DNA of 64,000 nucleotides from an uncultured Lachnospiraceae bacterium (GTDB taxonomy: Bacteria > Bacillota > Clostridia > Lachnospirales > Lachnospiraceae): positions 61,753-125,752 of the forward strand of contig CAJUID010000005.1 in NCBI GenBank assembly GCA_910585905.1, written 5' to 3'. How positions within the stretch are numbered: position 1 is the first letter of the stretch; each line of letters begins with the position of its first letter. This document shows positions 1-8,075 of the stretch, piece by piece. The notes beneath the pieces were generated by a model. The model was given only the letters and a program-made list of their open reading frames with translations, was not told where the DNA came from and did not search any database. Both the position numbers and the translations under genes were made by a program.

Positions 1-1242
1 CCCCCATGACATGCTTAACTGGCGGTATACCCTGTCTTCCGTTGTCCCGCTGATGATCATACATGCCGGACGGTATTTTGAAATCATCCTGGCAGAACGC
101 CCCGACTTTGTTACTACTACTATTGCCTTGGCATCCAAATCATATGATGTGGTACAAGTTGCATGGCTGATTGCCGCAGTAATGTCTTTTCCAGCTCTTG
201 GTGTATTGTGCTCAAACCGATGCCTATAATTGATATCTGCCTCTGTCCGCTCTGCAATGCGCACCATCATCTTTAGCGATTCCACTGGATAATTCCCTGC
301 TGCTGTCTCGCCTGAAAGCATAATTGCACTAGTTCCGTCGTAAACTGCATTTGCAACATCTGTAACCTCCGCCCTGGTCGGCCTTGGATTTTTCATCATA
401 GAATCTAACATCTGAGTAGCCGTCACTACCTGCTTGCCCGCTTCATAAACCTTCCTGATAATCAGTTTCTGGATCGCTGGCACTTCCTCCGGCGGGAGTT
501 CCACTCCCATATCACCACGCGCAACCATAATACCATCGGATCTGCGGATGATCGCGTCAATATTTTTTACACCCTCCATATTTTCAATTTTTGAGATAAT
601 ATGGATACCTTCGCCGCCATTTTGGTTTAGAAAATTACGTATCTCTTCCACATCTTCGCCAGTTCTGACAAAGGACGCCGCTACAAATTCAACTTCCTTC
701 TCAATCCCAAAAAGAATATCGTTTTTGTCCCGCTCACTCATATATGGCATATTCAGATGGACATCTGGCACATTAATCCCCTTATGCGCAGAAAGCCATC
801 CGTCGTTCTGTATCCGGCAGACAATATCCTCCCCCGCAATCTCTTCAACTTTTAATGAGATTAACCCATCATCCAAAAGAATCTGGCTTCCCACAGAGAC
901 ATCACGGTACAAATCCGCAAACGTAATTGAAACACCATGTTCATCACCTAACCGCTCCTTGGCAAACAGGGTAAAGGATTCTCCGTTTTTCAGAAAAACC
1001 TTATCCTCCTTCATCTCCCATGTCCTGATTTCCGGCCCTTTCGTATCAAGCAAAACTGCCACTGGCAGGTTCGCCTTCTCTGATAATTCCCTAACTGCCT
1101 GTATCCTTTGCCCATGCTCCTCATGGGAACCGTGCGAAAAATTCAGCCTGGCAACATTCATACCCTCCTGCACCAAAGCCTCTAATACGCCCTCCTGGTC
1201 TGTCGCCGGGCCTAATGTACAAACGATTTTAGTCTTTCTCAT
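1..1242 (-). CDS. pyk: Pyruvate kinase, C-terminal end outside window
   Basis: The minus-strand frame opens at an ATG (1242) with GGAG about ten bases upstream and stays open to the window edge, giving 414 residues. It begins MRKTKIVCTLGPAT and carries LDTKGPEIR, the SKIENMEG lysine region, the metal-binding MVARGDMGVE and ATQMLDSM, all hallmarks of pyruvate kinase, the final ATP-forming step of glycolysis. Usual length is about 470-590 residues, so the end of the C-terminal domain lies outside. It is downstream of, and in line with, a beta-xylosidase gene, with a weak hairpin between them. Family assignment is firm; whether it has the extra C-terminal PEP-utiliser-like domain seen in some Firmicutes cannot be told. 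Confidence 0.95.
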   Translation of the reverse strand, partial: MRKTKIVCTLGPATDQEGVLEALVQEGMNVARLNFSHGSHEEHGQRIQAVRELSEKANLPVAVLLDTKGPEIRTWEMKEDKVFLKNGESFTLFAKERLGDEHGVSITFADLYRDVSVGSQILLDDGLISLKVEEIAGEDIVCRIQNDGWLSAHKGINVPDVHLNMPYMSERDKNDILFGIEKEVEFVAASFVRTGEDVEEIRNFLNQNGGEGIHIISKIENMEGVKNIDAIIRRSDGIMVARGDMGVELPPEEVPAIQKLIIRKVYEAGKQVVTATQMLDSMMKNPRPTRAEVTDVANAVYDGTSAIMLSGETAAGNYPVESLKMMVRIAERTEADINYRHRFEHNTPRAGKDITAAISHATCTTSYDLDAKAIVVVTKSGRSARMISKYRPACMIISGTTEDRVYRQLSMSWG

Positions 1243-1271
1243 AAACCAATTTCTCCATTTCATATCTTCAT

Positions 1272-1341
1272 AAAAAACTGCCTGCTATCATTTCTATGAA
1301 CGAATCGTAACACCTTTTCCCAAGAAAGGCAAGCAGTTTTT
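1272..1341 (-). terminator. Possible weak terminator between xylosidase gene and pyk
   Basis: A 13-bp inverted repeat (1273-1285 and 1329-1341, one G-T wobble) is followed on the minus strand by a run of T. The loop is long (about 43 nt), so it would be an inefficient terminator. Confidence 0.35.
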
Positions 1342-1366
1342 AGCATGGGACCCGGTGCAACAGCAT

Positions 1367-3295
1367 TTACCTTTTCCATATCATCACATGGTTCTTTCCC
1401 GCTTTCAGGCTCTCTAACGGCCCGGCAGCCGGCTTGTCTCCCCTGTTGTTCCCAATTAAATCGCAATCCAACGAAACTGGGCTTCCATCAGAATTTTCAT
1501 AGCGAGCCTCTGTAAGCCTTGTCATTCCAAGCATCTGAGTATCTACCCTGCAAGTATCCATACAAAACATTTCCTCCGGCAAAATAATATCTAAATAAAC
1601 CTCGCCATCCTTTTCCACAATTGACATCTCTGGGTTTATGTTAGAGATTACTTTTTCACATTCTCCCAAGAAAGCTTTTGCCCCGTAAAGATACGCATTG
1701 CCGTTAATATATGCCGGCTGCGGAACCATCGCATACTGCTCCACATCTCCATCACCGAGCGCTCTTACCCTCTCAATATATTCCTCCAAAGAAATCGGTG
1801 CATCACTGTAATCTGCGGTTCCATAATTTCTATTCTCTTTATCTCCTCCCACAAAAATATTCTGATACCATCTGTCATCATTGCCATAAACAAGCGATGT
1901 TCCCAAAATATCCGTTGAATGCGGAAGATGATACGGTGTGGAACGGTCTAACACTGGATAATGGTTTGTAAAACCGCCGCAGAGATTATGGACAAAAGCC
2001 GTTCCCTGCGCTGCATTGTCAAATGTATATTCGTCAATAAAAATATTATTATCTACAAGGCACGGCCCATGTGTCACCTCAATCATAAAATCCCGGTCAT
2101 TTTTATTATATATATTACAGCTAATTCTTGTCCCCTGCGCCTGCCAGTCAAGCCACGTCCCAAGAGTACAGTCATGAATATAATTATGGTGAACCGATAC
2201 ATCAATTGCCGCATGAAGCTTAATTCCCGCAATCTCATGCCCATAGAACTCATGTTTCACTGCAATATTATATATCTCATTTCCGTATATCTCACTAAAA
2301 ATACATCCCAAATGCCCAACGATACCATTCTGCCCACAATCATAAATTAAATTATTCCTAATAATATGAGAACCAATCCGTTCCCTGCCCCAGCCAATAT
2401 GCCTAGCCAAGAAAACAGACTCCATCTGGTTGTGGTATCCGGGCTTTCTTCTCCATTTCGTAAAGTTATTATCCCCTGTTGTTTTTTCTTTACCAAGGCT
2501 GACAGCACAGCACTTCGCATCATGAAAAATATTGTGTTCAATCACCCAATATTTACTCCAATGAGGGCCAATCATGCCAACCTGCCAGGATGTAGGCGGT
2601 GCCCAGCCCGTTGCAGCCTGTGCCATCTCAAAACCGCGAACCGTAATATAATTCAGTCCTGTTACTTCTGGAAAAAAACAGCACTTCCGAACATTAATCT
2701 CCACGCATTCCCTGTTAGGGTCTGCCCCCTGAAAATTTGCATATAGAACTGTTTTATCCCCTCTAATCTGTGCAAACCATTTATATACCGTCTTTTCCGG
2801 CTCCTTGACATACTCTTTTTCTCCCCAGGTAGGATTGGGACTTTCATATATTTTATGGGGATGGTAGACCTCTTCTAAAGCCCCAGCCTCATAAAATGAC
2901 GCCCCATTTAGATATACCTCCCCCAGATGGACAGGATGTTTCAGCGGGGCAACCAGCCAGTCACCTGCCACTGGGATAGCAAATGGATTGAAATCCCCAA
3001 ATATGGAAGAATCCACCTCGGCGCGCCACACATTCTGTTCATCCTCTACCCAGCCCTTGATAATTTCTGAGCCCTTAATGATAACTTTTTCATTTTGTGC
3101 TGCCTCATAAACGATTCTTTTATCCTCAGAAATACCGCCATTTATAGGTTTCACCCACTCCCGGTAAGTTCCCTCCCTAACAATTACTCTATCCCCAGCT
3201 TCCGCTATATCGGCGGCACGCTGAATTGTAAGAAATGGACTTTCTTTTGAGCCGGCATTACGGTCATCCCCATTTTTTGCTACATAATAATCCAT
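1367..3295 (-). CDS. GH120 family beta-xylosidase
   Basis: The 642-residue protein begins MDYYVAKNGDDRNAGS and has no signal peptide, so it is probably cytoplasmic. From memory of the family, it matches the GH120 xylosidase of Thermoanaerobacterium (XylC) along its whole length and is almost the same size. GH120 enzymes are right-handed beta-helix proteins that release xylose from xylo-oligosaccharides with retention. The two catalytic residues known for XylC (D382 nucleophile, E405 acid/base) align with D383 in WLDWQAQGTR and E406 in MIEVTHGP. The start has a GGGGGAA ribosome site. It is 31 bases downstream of a hybrid kinase gene on the same strand, suggesting co-transcription and a xylo-oligosaccharide signal for that kinase (inference). 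Confidence 0.88.
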   Translation of the reverse strand: MDYYVAKNGDDRNAGSKESPFLTIQRAADIAEAGDRVIVREGTYREWVKPINGGISEDKRIVYEAAQNEKVIIKGSEIIKGWVEDEQNVWRAEVDSSIFGDFNPFAIPVAGDWLVAPLKHPVHLGEVYLNGASFYEAGALEEVYHPHKIYESPNPTWGEKEYVKEPEKTVYKWFAQIRGDKTVLYANFQGADPNRECVEINVRKCCFFPEVTGLNYITVRGFEMAQAATGWAPPTSWQVGMIGPHWSKYWVIEHNIFHDAKCCAVSLGKEKTTGDNNFTKWRRKPGYHNQMESVFLARHIGWGRERIGSHIIRNNLIYDCGQNGIVGHLGCIFSEIYGNEIYNIAVKHEFYGHEIAGIKLHAAIDVSVHHNYIHDCTLGTWLDWQAQGTRISCNIYNKNDRDFMIEVTHGPCLVDNNIFIDEYTFDNAAQGTAFVHNLCGGFTNHYPVLDRSTPYHLPHSTDILGTSLVYGNDDRWYQNIFVGGDKENRNYGTADYSDAPISLEEYIERVRALGDGDVEQYAMVPQPAYINGNAYLYGAKAFLGECEKVISNINPEMSIVEKDGEVYLDIILPEEMFCMDTCRVDTQMLGMTRLTEARYENSDGSPVSLDCDLIGNNRGDKPAAGPLESLKAGKNHVMIWKR

Positions 3296-3326
3296 AATAG
3301 TTCCCCCTGTACATATTTTGCCACCA

Positions 3327-6300
3327 TTACTTAAGATAATGGCTAAGTACCTCTATAAATACCTTAATATCAATTGGCTTTGCAAGATGGGCATTCATGC
3401 CGTTTTTCAACGCCGCCTCTTTGTCCTCTTCCAATGCATTAGCCGTCATAGCGATAATCGGAAGATTCTTGACATCATTCCTCTGCATATTTCTTATTGT
3501 CCTAGTCGCCTCATAACCGTTCATAATCGGCATCTGCACATCCATAAGAACCGCATCATAATAATTCTCCGGTGATTTCTCCACCATAGATACCGCATCC
3601 GTTCCGTCTGGCGCCGATTCTACTTCAAAACCTGCCTCCGTAAGTATCACTTCTGCAATCTCACGGTTTAATTCAATATCTTCCACCAGCAGGATACGTT
3701 TTCCGCTAAAGTCAGCTAACGTCCATGCCGCAGCTTCATCCTCCTCCTTGCCAACAAGATTATTTGCCATAAGAAGCGCAGATTTCAAGTCCGACATAAA
3801 CAGCGGCTTTGCACAAAAAGCAGTAACTCCTGCACTCCTTGCATCCTCCTCAATATCTGACCAATCATACGCTGTCAGTATAATAATCGGAGCCTCCTCG
3901 CCTACTACCTGGCGGATTCTTCTTGCCGTCTCAATTCCGCTTGTCTCTGGCATCTGCCAGTCAATAATATAAGTATGGTAGGAATCTCCTTCATCATGTG
4001 CAATTTGTGCACGGTACACTGCCTCCCTTCCAGATGTTGTCCACTCAGCACGCAGTCCAATCTGCCTTAGCATTTTACTTACGCTGTCACAGATATGGAA
4101 GTCATCATCAACAACCAGTGCGCGCAGGCCATCAAGCTGCTTAATCTGCTCCTCATTCTTCTTGACATCCTGAAGCTTCAAGGTAATCTCTACCGTAAAG
4201 ACACTGCCCTTGCCTGGCTCACTCTCCACCTCAATCGTTCCGCTCATCATCTCTATGATATTCTTTGTAATCGCCATTCCAAGCCCAGTGCCCTTTATTC
4301 CTGACTGTGTTACGGTTACCTCACGTTCAAACGGCTCAAAGATATGTTCTACAAATTCCTTAGACATCCCAATACCATTATCCTTGATAATAAAAATATA
4401 ATCACCATATCCATGGCGGAATGTCGTTTTCTGCATAATCCGAAACGTAATCGTGCCGCCTGCAGGCGTATATTTCACGGCATTGCTAAGCAGGTTAATA
4501 AACACCTGGTTCAGCTTTAGGGAATCAGCGATCACATCCTCATTAGCAACCTCAAATGTATCAATAAAAAGCTCAAGCTGTTTTGCTTTCACCTGTGGCT
4601 GGATAATGTTTACGAGATTGTGCATCAATTCCGAAATATTACATTCCTGCTCCTTAATCTGCACCTTCCCACTCTCAATCCTGCTCATATCCAATATATC
4701 ATTAATCAGGCTGAGCAGATGATTGCTGGATGAAAGAACCTTCTGAAGGCAATCCCTTACCTGGTCTTTATTATTAATATGGCTCACCGCAATCGTTGTA
4801 AACCCAATAATCGCATTCATCGGTGTGCGGATATCATGCGACATATTGGAGAGAAACGTTGTTTTCGCCCTGTTCGCATGCTGCGCCTGCATCAATGCAT
4901 CCTGAAGTGCCTGCGTCTGTTCTTTCTGCCTCTGTACCTGACTTGTGATCTCCTTAGTCACGACCATAACCATAATATCTTCTGTAATGTTGTCCTTTGT
5001 CATAATAAACGACTGCCTTACACAGACATTTTCATCAGGAGGAACCTTTTCCCAATATTCGACAGCCACCTCTGCCTCACCTTGTTCAAATTGCTCTCTC
5101 AGATATTCTACATTTACCATTGTACTGTAGTCGTCCATAGATTCCTTTAAAACAAACTGTTTCCACTTCTCCAAGCATTCTGAAGCTTTACACGGGGCTT
5201 CAAGCCCCAATCTTTCTAACTGGGAAACCTTTTGATTGTCCACCATCCGAATAATATCATTTTCAATCAGATCCTGTGTCAGGTTAAATTCAAAGGTACA
5301 GATAGCATTAGAAGTAATCGCTATGCGGTACTGTCTCTCCTTTCGGTTTGCATGTGACATTTCTGTCTGGATCCGCAGTTCTCTTTCTTTTACTTTAGTA
5401 ATATTCTGGCGGGTAAACAGTATCTTTACCGCCCTGCCCTCCTTCCTCTCAAGACAAATTACATTGACATGCTCCCACTCTGGTTTCCCATTTCGAAGTA
5501 CATAACATTCAAAACGAGTGTCATCCTGCCCCTGCAAAGCTTCTACAAGAGATTCCGGTTGAATCTGCTCCGCAAACTCTACCCGTTCCTCTTCCTCTAC
5601 CAAAATAGAACATAAATGCTGAACCAAATCCCCGTAGTTTCCGCTGTCCTCCAGGCCACTGTCTTCTGGCCTCGTGCCTGACAAATACTGGTATGTATCT
5701 GTTTCAAAATCCACCATAACAAAACGGATAAATAGTTTATTAACACCGTTAATAATATATCCCATCTCCCTGTTTTCTTTCTCTAATCGTTTCTTCTCGC
5801 GCTCGGCACGGACAATCAGTGTAGCAATATAAAAGAGAAATAACAAGATCAGGATTGCTTCAAGATGAATTCCAATAAGATTTTCATCCCGTATCATCTC
5901 CTGCGTTACATTTTTCGGGAATGTCTGCGTCAAAACAAATTTATTATTTGGAAGATACCTCACACAGATGTTATCTGTCTTACTGTCAGAATCACATAAA
6001 AAGGCACCTTCCCCGCCACTCATAAAGACTCCTCTTGCATCGCCTGCTGTTTCTTTATCAATTACGCCTTCCGACTCTAATTCGTCAAGCACATTTTTCT
6101 CGTAATTCTGCCCGTTGGAGCTTGCGACAACTGTCCCATCCGGCATACTTAGATAGACATCCGCCTCCTCCCCAAAATAAGTTGTAGACAGCATATCCTT
6201 CAAATATTCTTCTGCCAGATATGCCCCTCTCAATACACCGATCACCTTACCCTCAAACCGGACTGGCGTGTAAAAGCATACCATAATCTCATCATAAAGA

Positions 6301-6722
6301 TCCGAATCGAAAATAACAGATATGCCGCTCTCACCCTGCAGCCCATTTACATAATAATCACGGTCTAACGCGTTAGAAGTACGGCCATCTGAAACATAGT
6401 TTACCCCTTCTAAATCCGTATACACTAAAGCATCATATAATGCGTTTTCTCCTATCTCCTTAAGTGCCTCAGAACTGACTTCCGGCTTTGTCAGGCTATT
6501 TCCCAGAAAATATGAATATGTGCTGATTAAATCTAATGCATGGTCAAGCTCCTCATCAATCCGGGTAGCAATCTGCTTTGCAGAGTCTGACGCATAATTC
6601 TTATTTCTCGTTTCCATGCGTCGGCTATTCTGTGTAGTGTACCATTGAAATAAAATAATAATAGCTACAAGAAGAATTAGGACATAGCCAACTTCTTGTA
6701 AAGATTTCTTTTTTTCCTTCAT
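3327..6722 (-). CDS. Membrane hybrid histidine kinase, two receiver domains
   Basis: The 1131-residue sensor kinase has a first membrane segment at about residues 11-28, an extracellular region of about 250 residues of CACHE-like type, and a second segment at about 282-304. A PAS-like cytoplasmic linker follows. The HisKA motif SNMSHDIRTPMNAI has phospho-accepting H629, then comes an HATPase with NGIGMSKEF and GTGLGMAI. Two receiver domains end the protein, with acceptor aspartates in YIIDWQMP and LMDVQMP. There is no HPt domain and no DNA-binding output, so the phosphoryl path must continue elsewhere. It lies 19 bases downstream of a solute-binding lipoprotein gene and just upstream of the xylosidase gene, so the lipoprotein may present a sugar ligand to it (inference). 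Confidence 0.9.
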   Translation of the reverse strand: MKEKKKSLQEVGYVLILLVAIIILFQWYTTQNSRRMETRNKNYASDSAKQIATRIDEELDHALDLISTYSYFLGNSLTKPEVSSEALKEIGENALYDALVYTDLEGVNYVSDGRTSNALDRDYYVNGLQGESGISVIFDSDLYDEIMVCFYTPVRFEGKVIGVLRGAYLAEEYLKDMLSTTYFGEEADVYLSMPDGTVVASSNGQNYEKNVLDELESEGVIDKETAGDARGVFMSGGEGAFLCDSDSKTDNICVRYLPNNKFVLTQTFPKNVTQEMIRDENLIGIHLEAILILLFLFYIATLIVRAEREKKRLEKENREMGYIINGVNKLFIRFVMVDFETDTYQYLSGTRPEDSGLEDSGNYGDLVQHLCSILVEEEERVEFAEQIQPESLVEALQGQDDTRFECYVLRNGKPEWEHVNVICLERKEGRAVKILFTRQNITKVKERELRIQTEMSHANRKERQYRIAITSNAICTFEFNLTQDLIENDIIRMVDNQKVSQLERLGLEAPCKASECLEKWKQFVLKESMDDYSTMVNVEYLREQFEQGEAEVAVEYWEKVPPDENVCVRQSFIMTKDNITEDIMVMVVTKEITSQVQRQKEQTQALQDALMQAQHANRAKTTFLSNMSHDIRTPMNAIIGFTTIAVSHINNKDQVRDCLQKVLSSSNHLLSLINDILDMSRIESGKVQIKEQECNISELMHNLVNIIQPQVKAKQLELFIDTFEVANEDVIADSLKLNQVFINLLSNAVKYTPAGGTITFRIMQKTTFRHGYGDYIFIIKDNGIGMSKEFVEHIFEPFEREVTVTQSGIKGTGLGMAITKNIIEMMSGTIEVESEPGKGSVFTVEITLKLQDVKKNEEQIKQLDGLRALVVDDDFHICDSVSKMLRQIGLRAEWTTSGREAVYRAQIAHDEGDSYHTYIIDWQMPETSGIETARRIRQVVGEEAPIIILTAYDWSDIEEDARSAGVTAFCAKPLFMSDLKSALLMANNLVGKEEDEAAAWTLADFSGKRILLVEDIELNREIAEVILTEAGFEVESAPDGTDAVSMVEKSPENYYDAVLMDVQMPIMNGYEATRTIRNMQRNDVKNLPIIAMTANALEEDKEAALKNGMNAHLAKPIDIKVFIEVLSHYLK

Positions 6723-6741
6723 TTAGAATACCCCCATAAAT

Positions 6742-8040
6742 TTATTGTACTCCCTGCAACTTATCAAATTCTGCCATACATTCCTCTACGGTAGCCCCTC
6801 CTAACAGTTTCCGCACAATAATGCAAGTATTTCCCCACTGCTCCACTTCCATATTTGCATTTGAAGCCAAAACGTATACACCTTCATTTATTTTGTCATT
6901 TAATGGTTTTAGTGCATCAATACATTTTACCTCCACATTTTTAGACGGGGAGATTACCTTATTCTGATCCGCATACATCTGAAGCGACTCATCAGACACC
7001 ATCTCATCCAAAACTTTCATTGCATCCTCCAGATGCTCCGCCTTTTTGCCAATCCCATATCCCGTAAGCGTCAATAATGGCATCTGGCCCAAACTGCTTG
7101 GAAACCCTATCACCTGTAGATTAAAATCTGGATTGCCATATGCCGTCTCTGCATTGGCAGCCCCCCAGTATGCCATAACGATTGGCGTTTTCTGTGCCAT
7201 AAAATCCGGACCTTCCCCATCAATCGCCTCATACATATATGCCGTTTTTGCATCAATATATCCTAAATCCATCATTTTCTTAAGATACTCAAAACCAGAC
7301 CGCATATAATCACTGTATTTTGCCTTTCCACTGTTAAGCGCCTCTATTTCCGCCTCCGTATCATTTCCATTATACATATCTGCATATGCCTGTGCAAAAA
7401 CGAAGCATTCCAGCCACCAGCGGTTCGCGCCGATCGGCGTTTTTATCCCATTCTCTTTAAATACTTTACAGCACTCCAGTAAATCTTCTGGTGTCTCCGG
7501 CAGTTCTAATTTATATTTATCAAACATATCTTTATTAACAAACAGCCCATATGCCACTATTTCCTGTGGAATCGCCACCAGTTTCCCATTTACAGTATTT
7601 GCAGTTTTTACCACTTCCCTCAGATTCTTTACATTTGATAGCGAAGATAAATCTACCAGAGCCCCCTCTCCACCTAATAATTTAATTGAATCCGAATTCA
7701 TCAGGTACATATCATCCATATTGTTGTGCGCACGGTCAACCAACACCTCATCATATGTCTTATCCTTATAATCATCTGCTGTATAAGATCTGTAATCAAC
7801 ATATAGGTTTAATTTCTTCTCCACACTAATCACAGTCTTCTCCTGCGCAAACCTGGCAATATTATCTGCATTTGCATCCGCTTTCCCCATAGGAGTAAAC
7901 ATTGTAACAACTTTTTTTTCTTCTTTCTCATTCTTTACCAAATTGTGGTTGGAATCCTTCTCCTTTCCGCACGCGCTTACCATAACAATCAGAGCACCAG
8001 CTATAAAAACCGCTACAAACTTTTTCATGTTTTTTTTCAT
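6742..8040 (-). CDS. Extracellular solute-binding lipoprotein, orphan of an ABC system
   Basis: The 432-residue protein starts with a lipoprotein signal: a Lys-rich N terminus, a hydrophobic stretch and the lipobox VSAC with C24 as the lipidated residue. The body resembles family 1 sugar-binding proteins of ABC importers, with typical phrases such as LVDLSSL, IPQEIVAYGLFVNKDMFDK and YGIGKKAEH. It would be anchored outside the membrane and bind a carbohydrate. No permease or ATPase gene is near. Instead, hybrid histidine kinase genes flank it closely on both sides (35 and 19 bases), so a sensing role seems likelier than transport. The ligand is unknown; the neighbouring GH120 gene hints at xylo-oligosaccharides. 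Confidence 0.85.
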   Translation of the reverse strand: MKKNMKKFVAVFIAGALIVMVSACGKEKDSNHNLVKNEKEEKKVVTMFTPMGKADANADNIARFAQEKTVISVEKKLNLYVDYRSYTADDYKDKTYDEVLVDRAHNNMDDMYLMNSDSIKLLGGEGALVDLSSLSNVKNLREVVKTANTVNGKLVAIPQEIVAYGLFVNKDMFDKYKLELPETPEDLLECCKVFKENGIKTPIGANRWWLECFVFAQAYADMYNGNDTEAEIEALNSGKAKYSDYMRSGFEYLKKMMDLGYIDAKTAYMYEAIDGEGPDFMAQKTPIVMAYWGAANAETAYGNPDFNLQVIGFPSSLGQMPLLTLTGYGIGKKAEHLEDAMKVLDEMVSDESLQMYADQNKVISPSKNVEVKCIDALKPLNDKINEGVYVLASNANMEVEQWGNTCIIVRKLLGGATVEECMAEFDKLQGVQ

Positions 8041-8075
8041 TTTTTACCCTGCCTTTCCCCATTCCAATTATTTTC

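Noticed and set aside
548..1273. Long plus-strand frame of 241 codons
   Set aside because: It is antisense to pyruvate kinase, whose motifs are certain on the minus strand; the translated product has no recognisable domain.
6742..8040. Treating the solute-binding lipoprotein as part of an ABC importer here
   Set aside because: No permease or ATPase gene is found within the window near it; kinases flank it on both sides.
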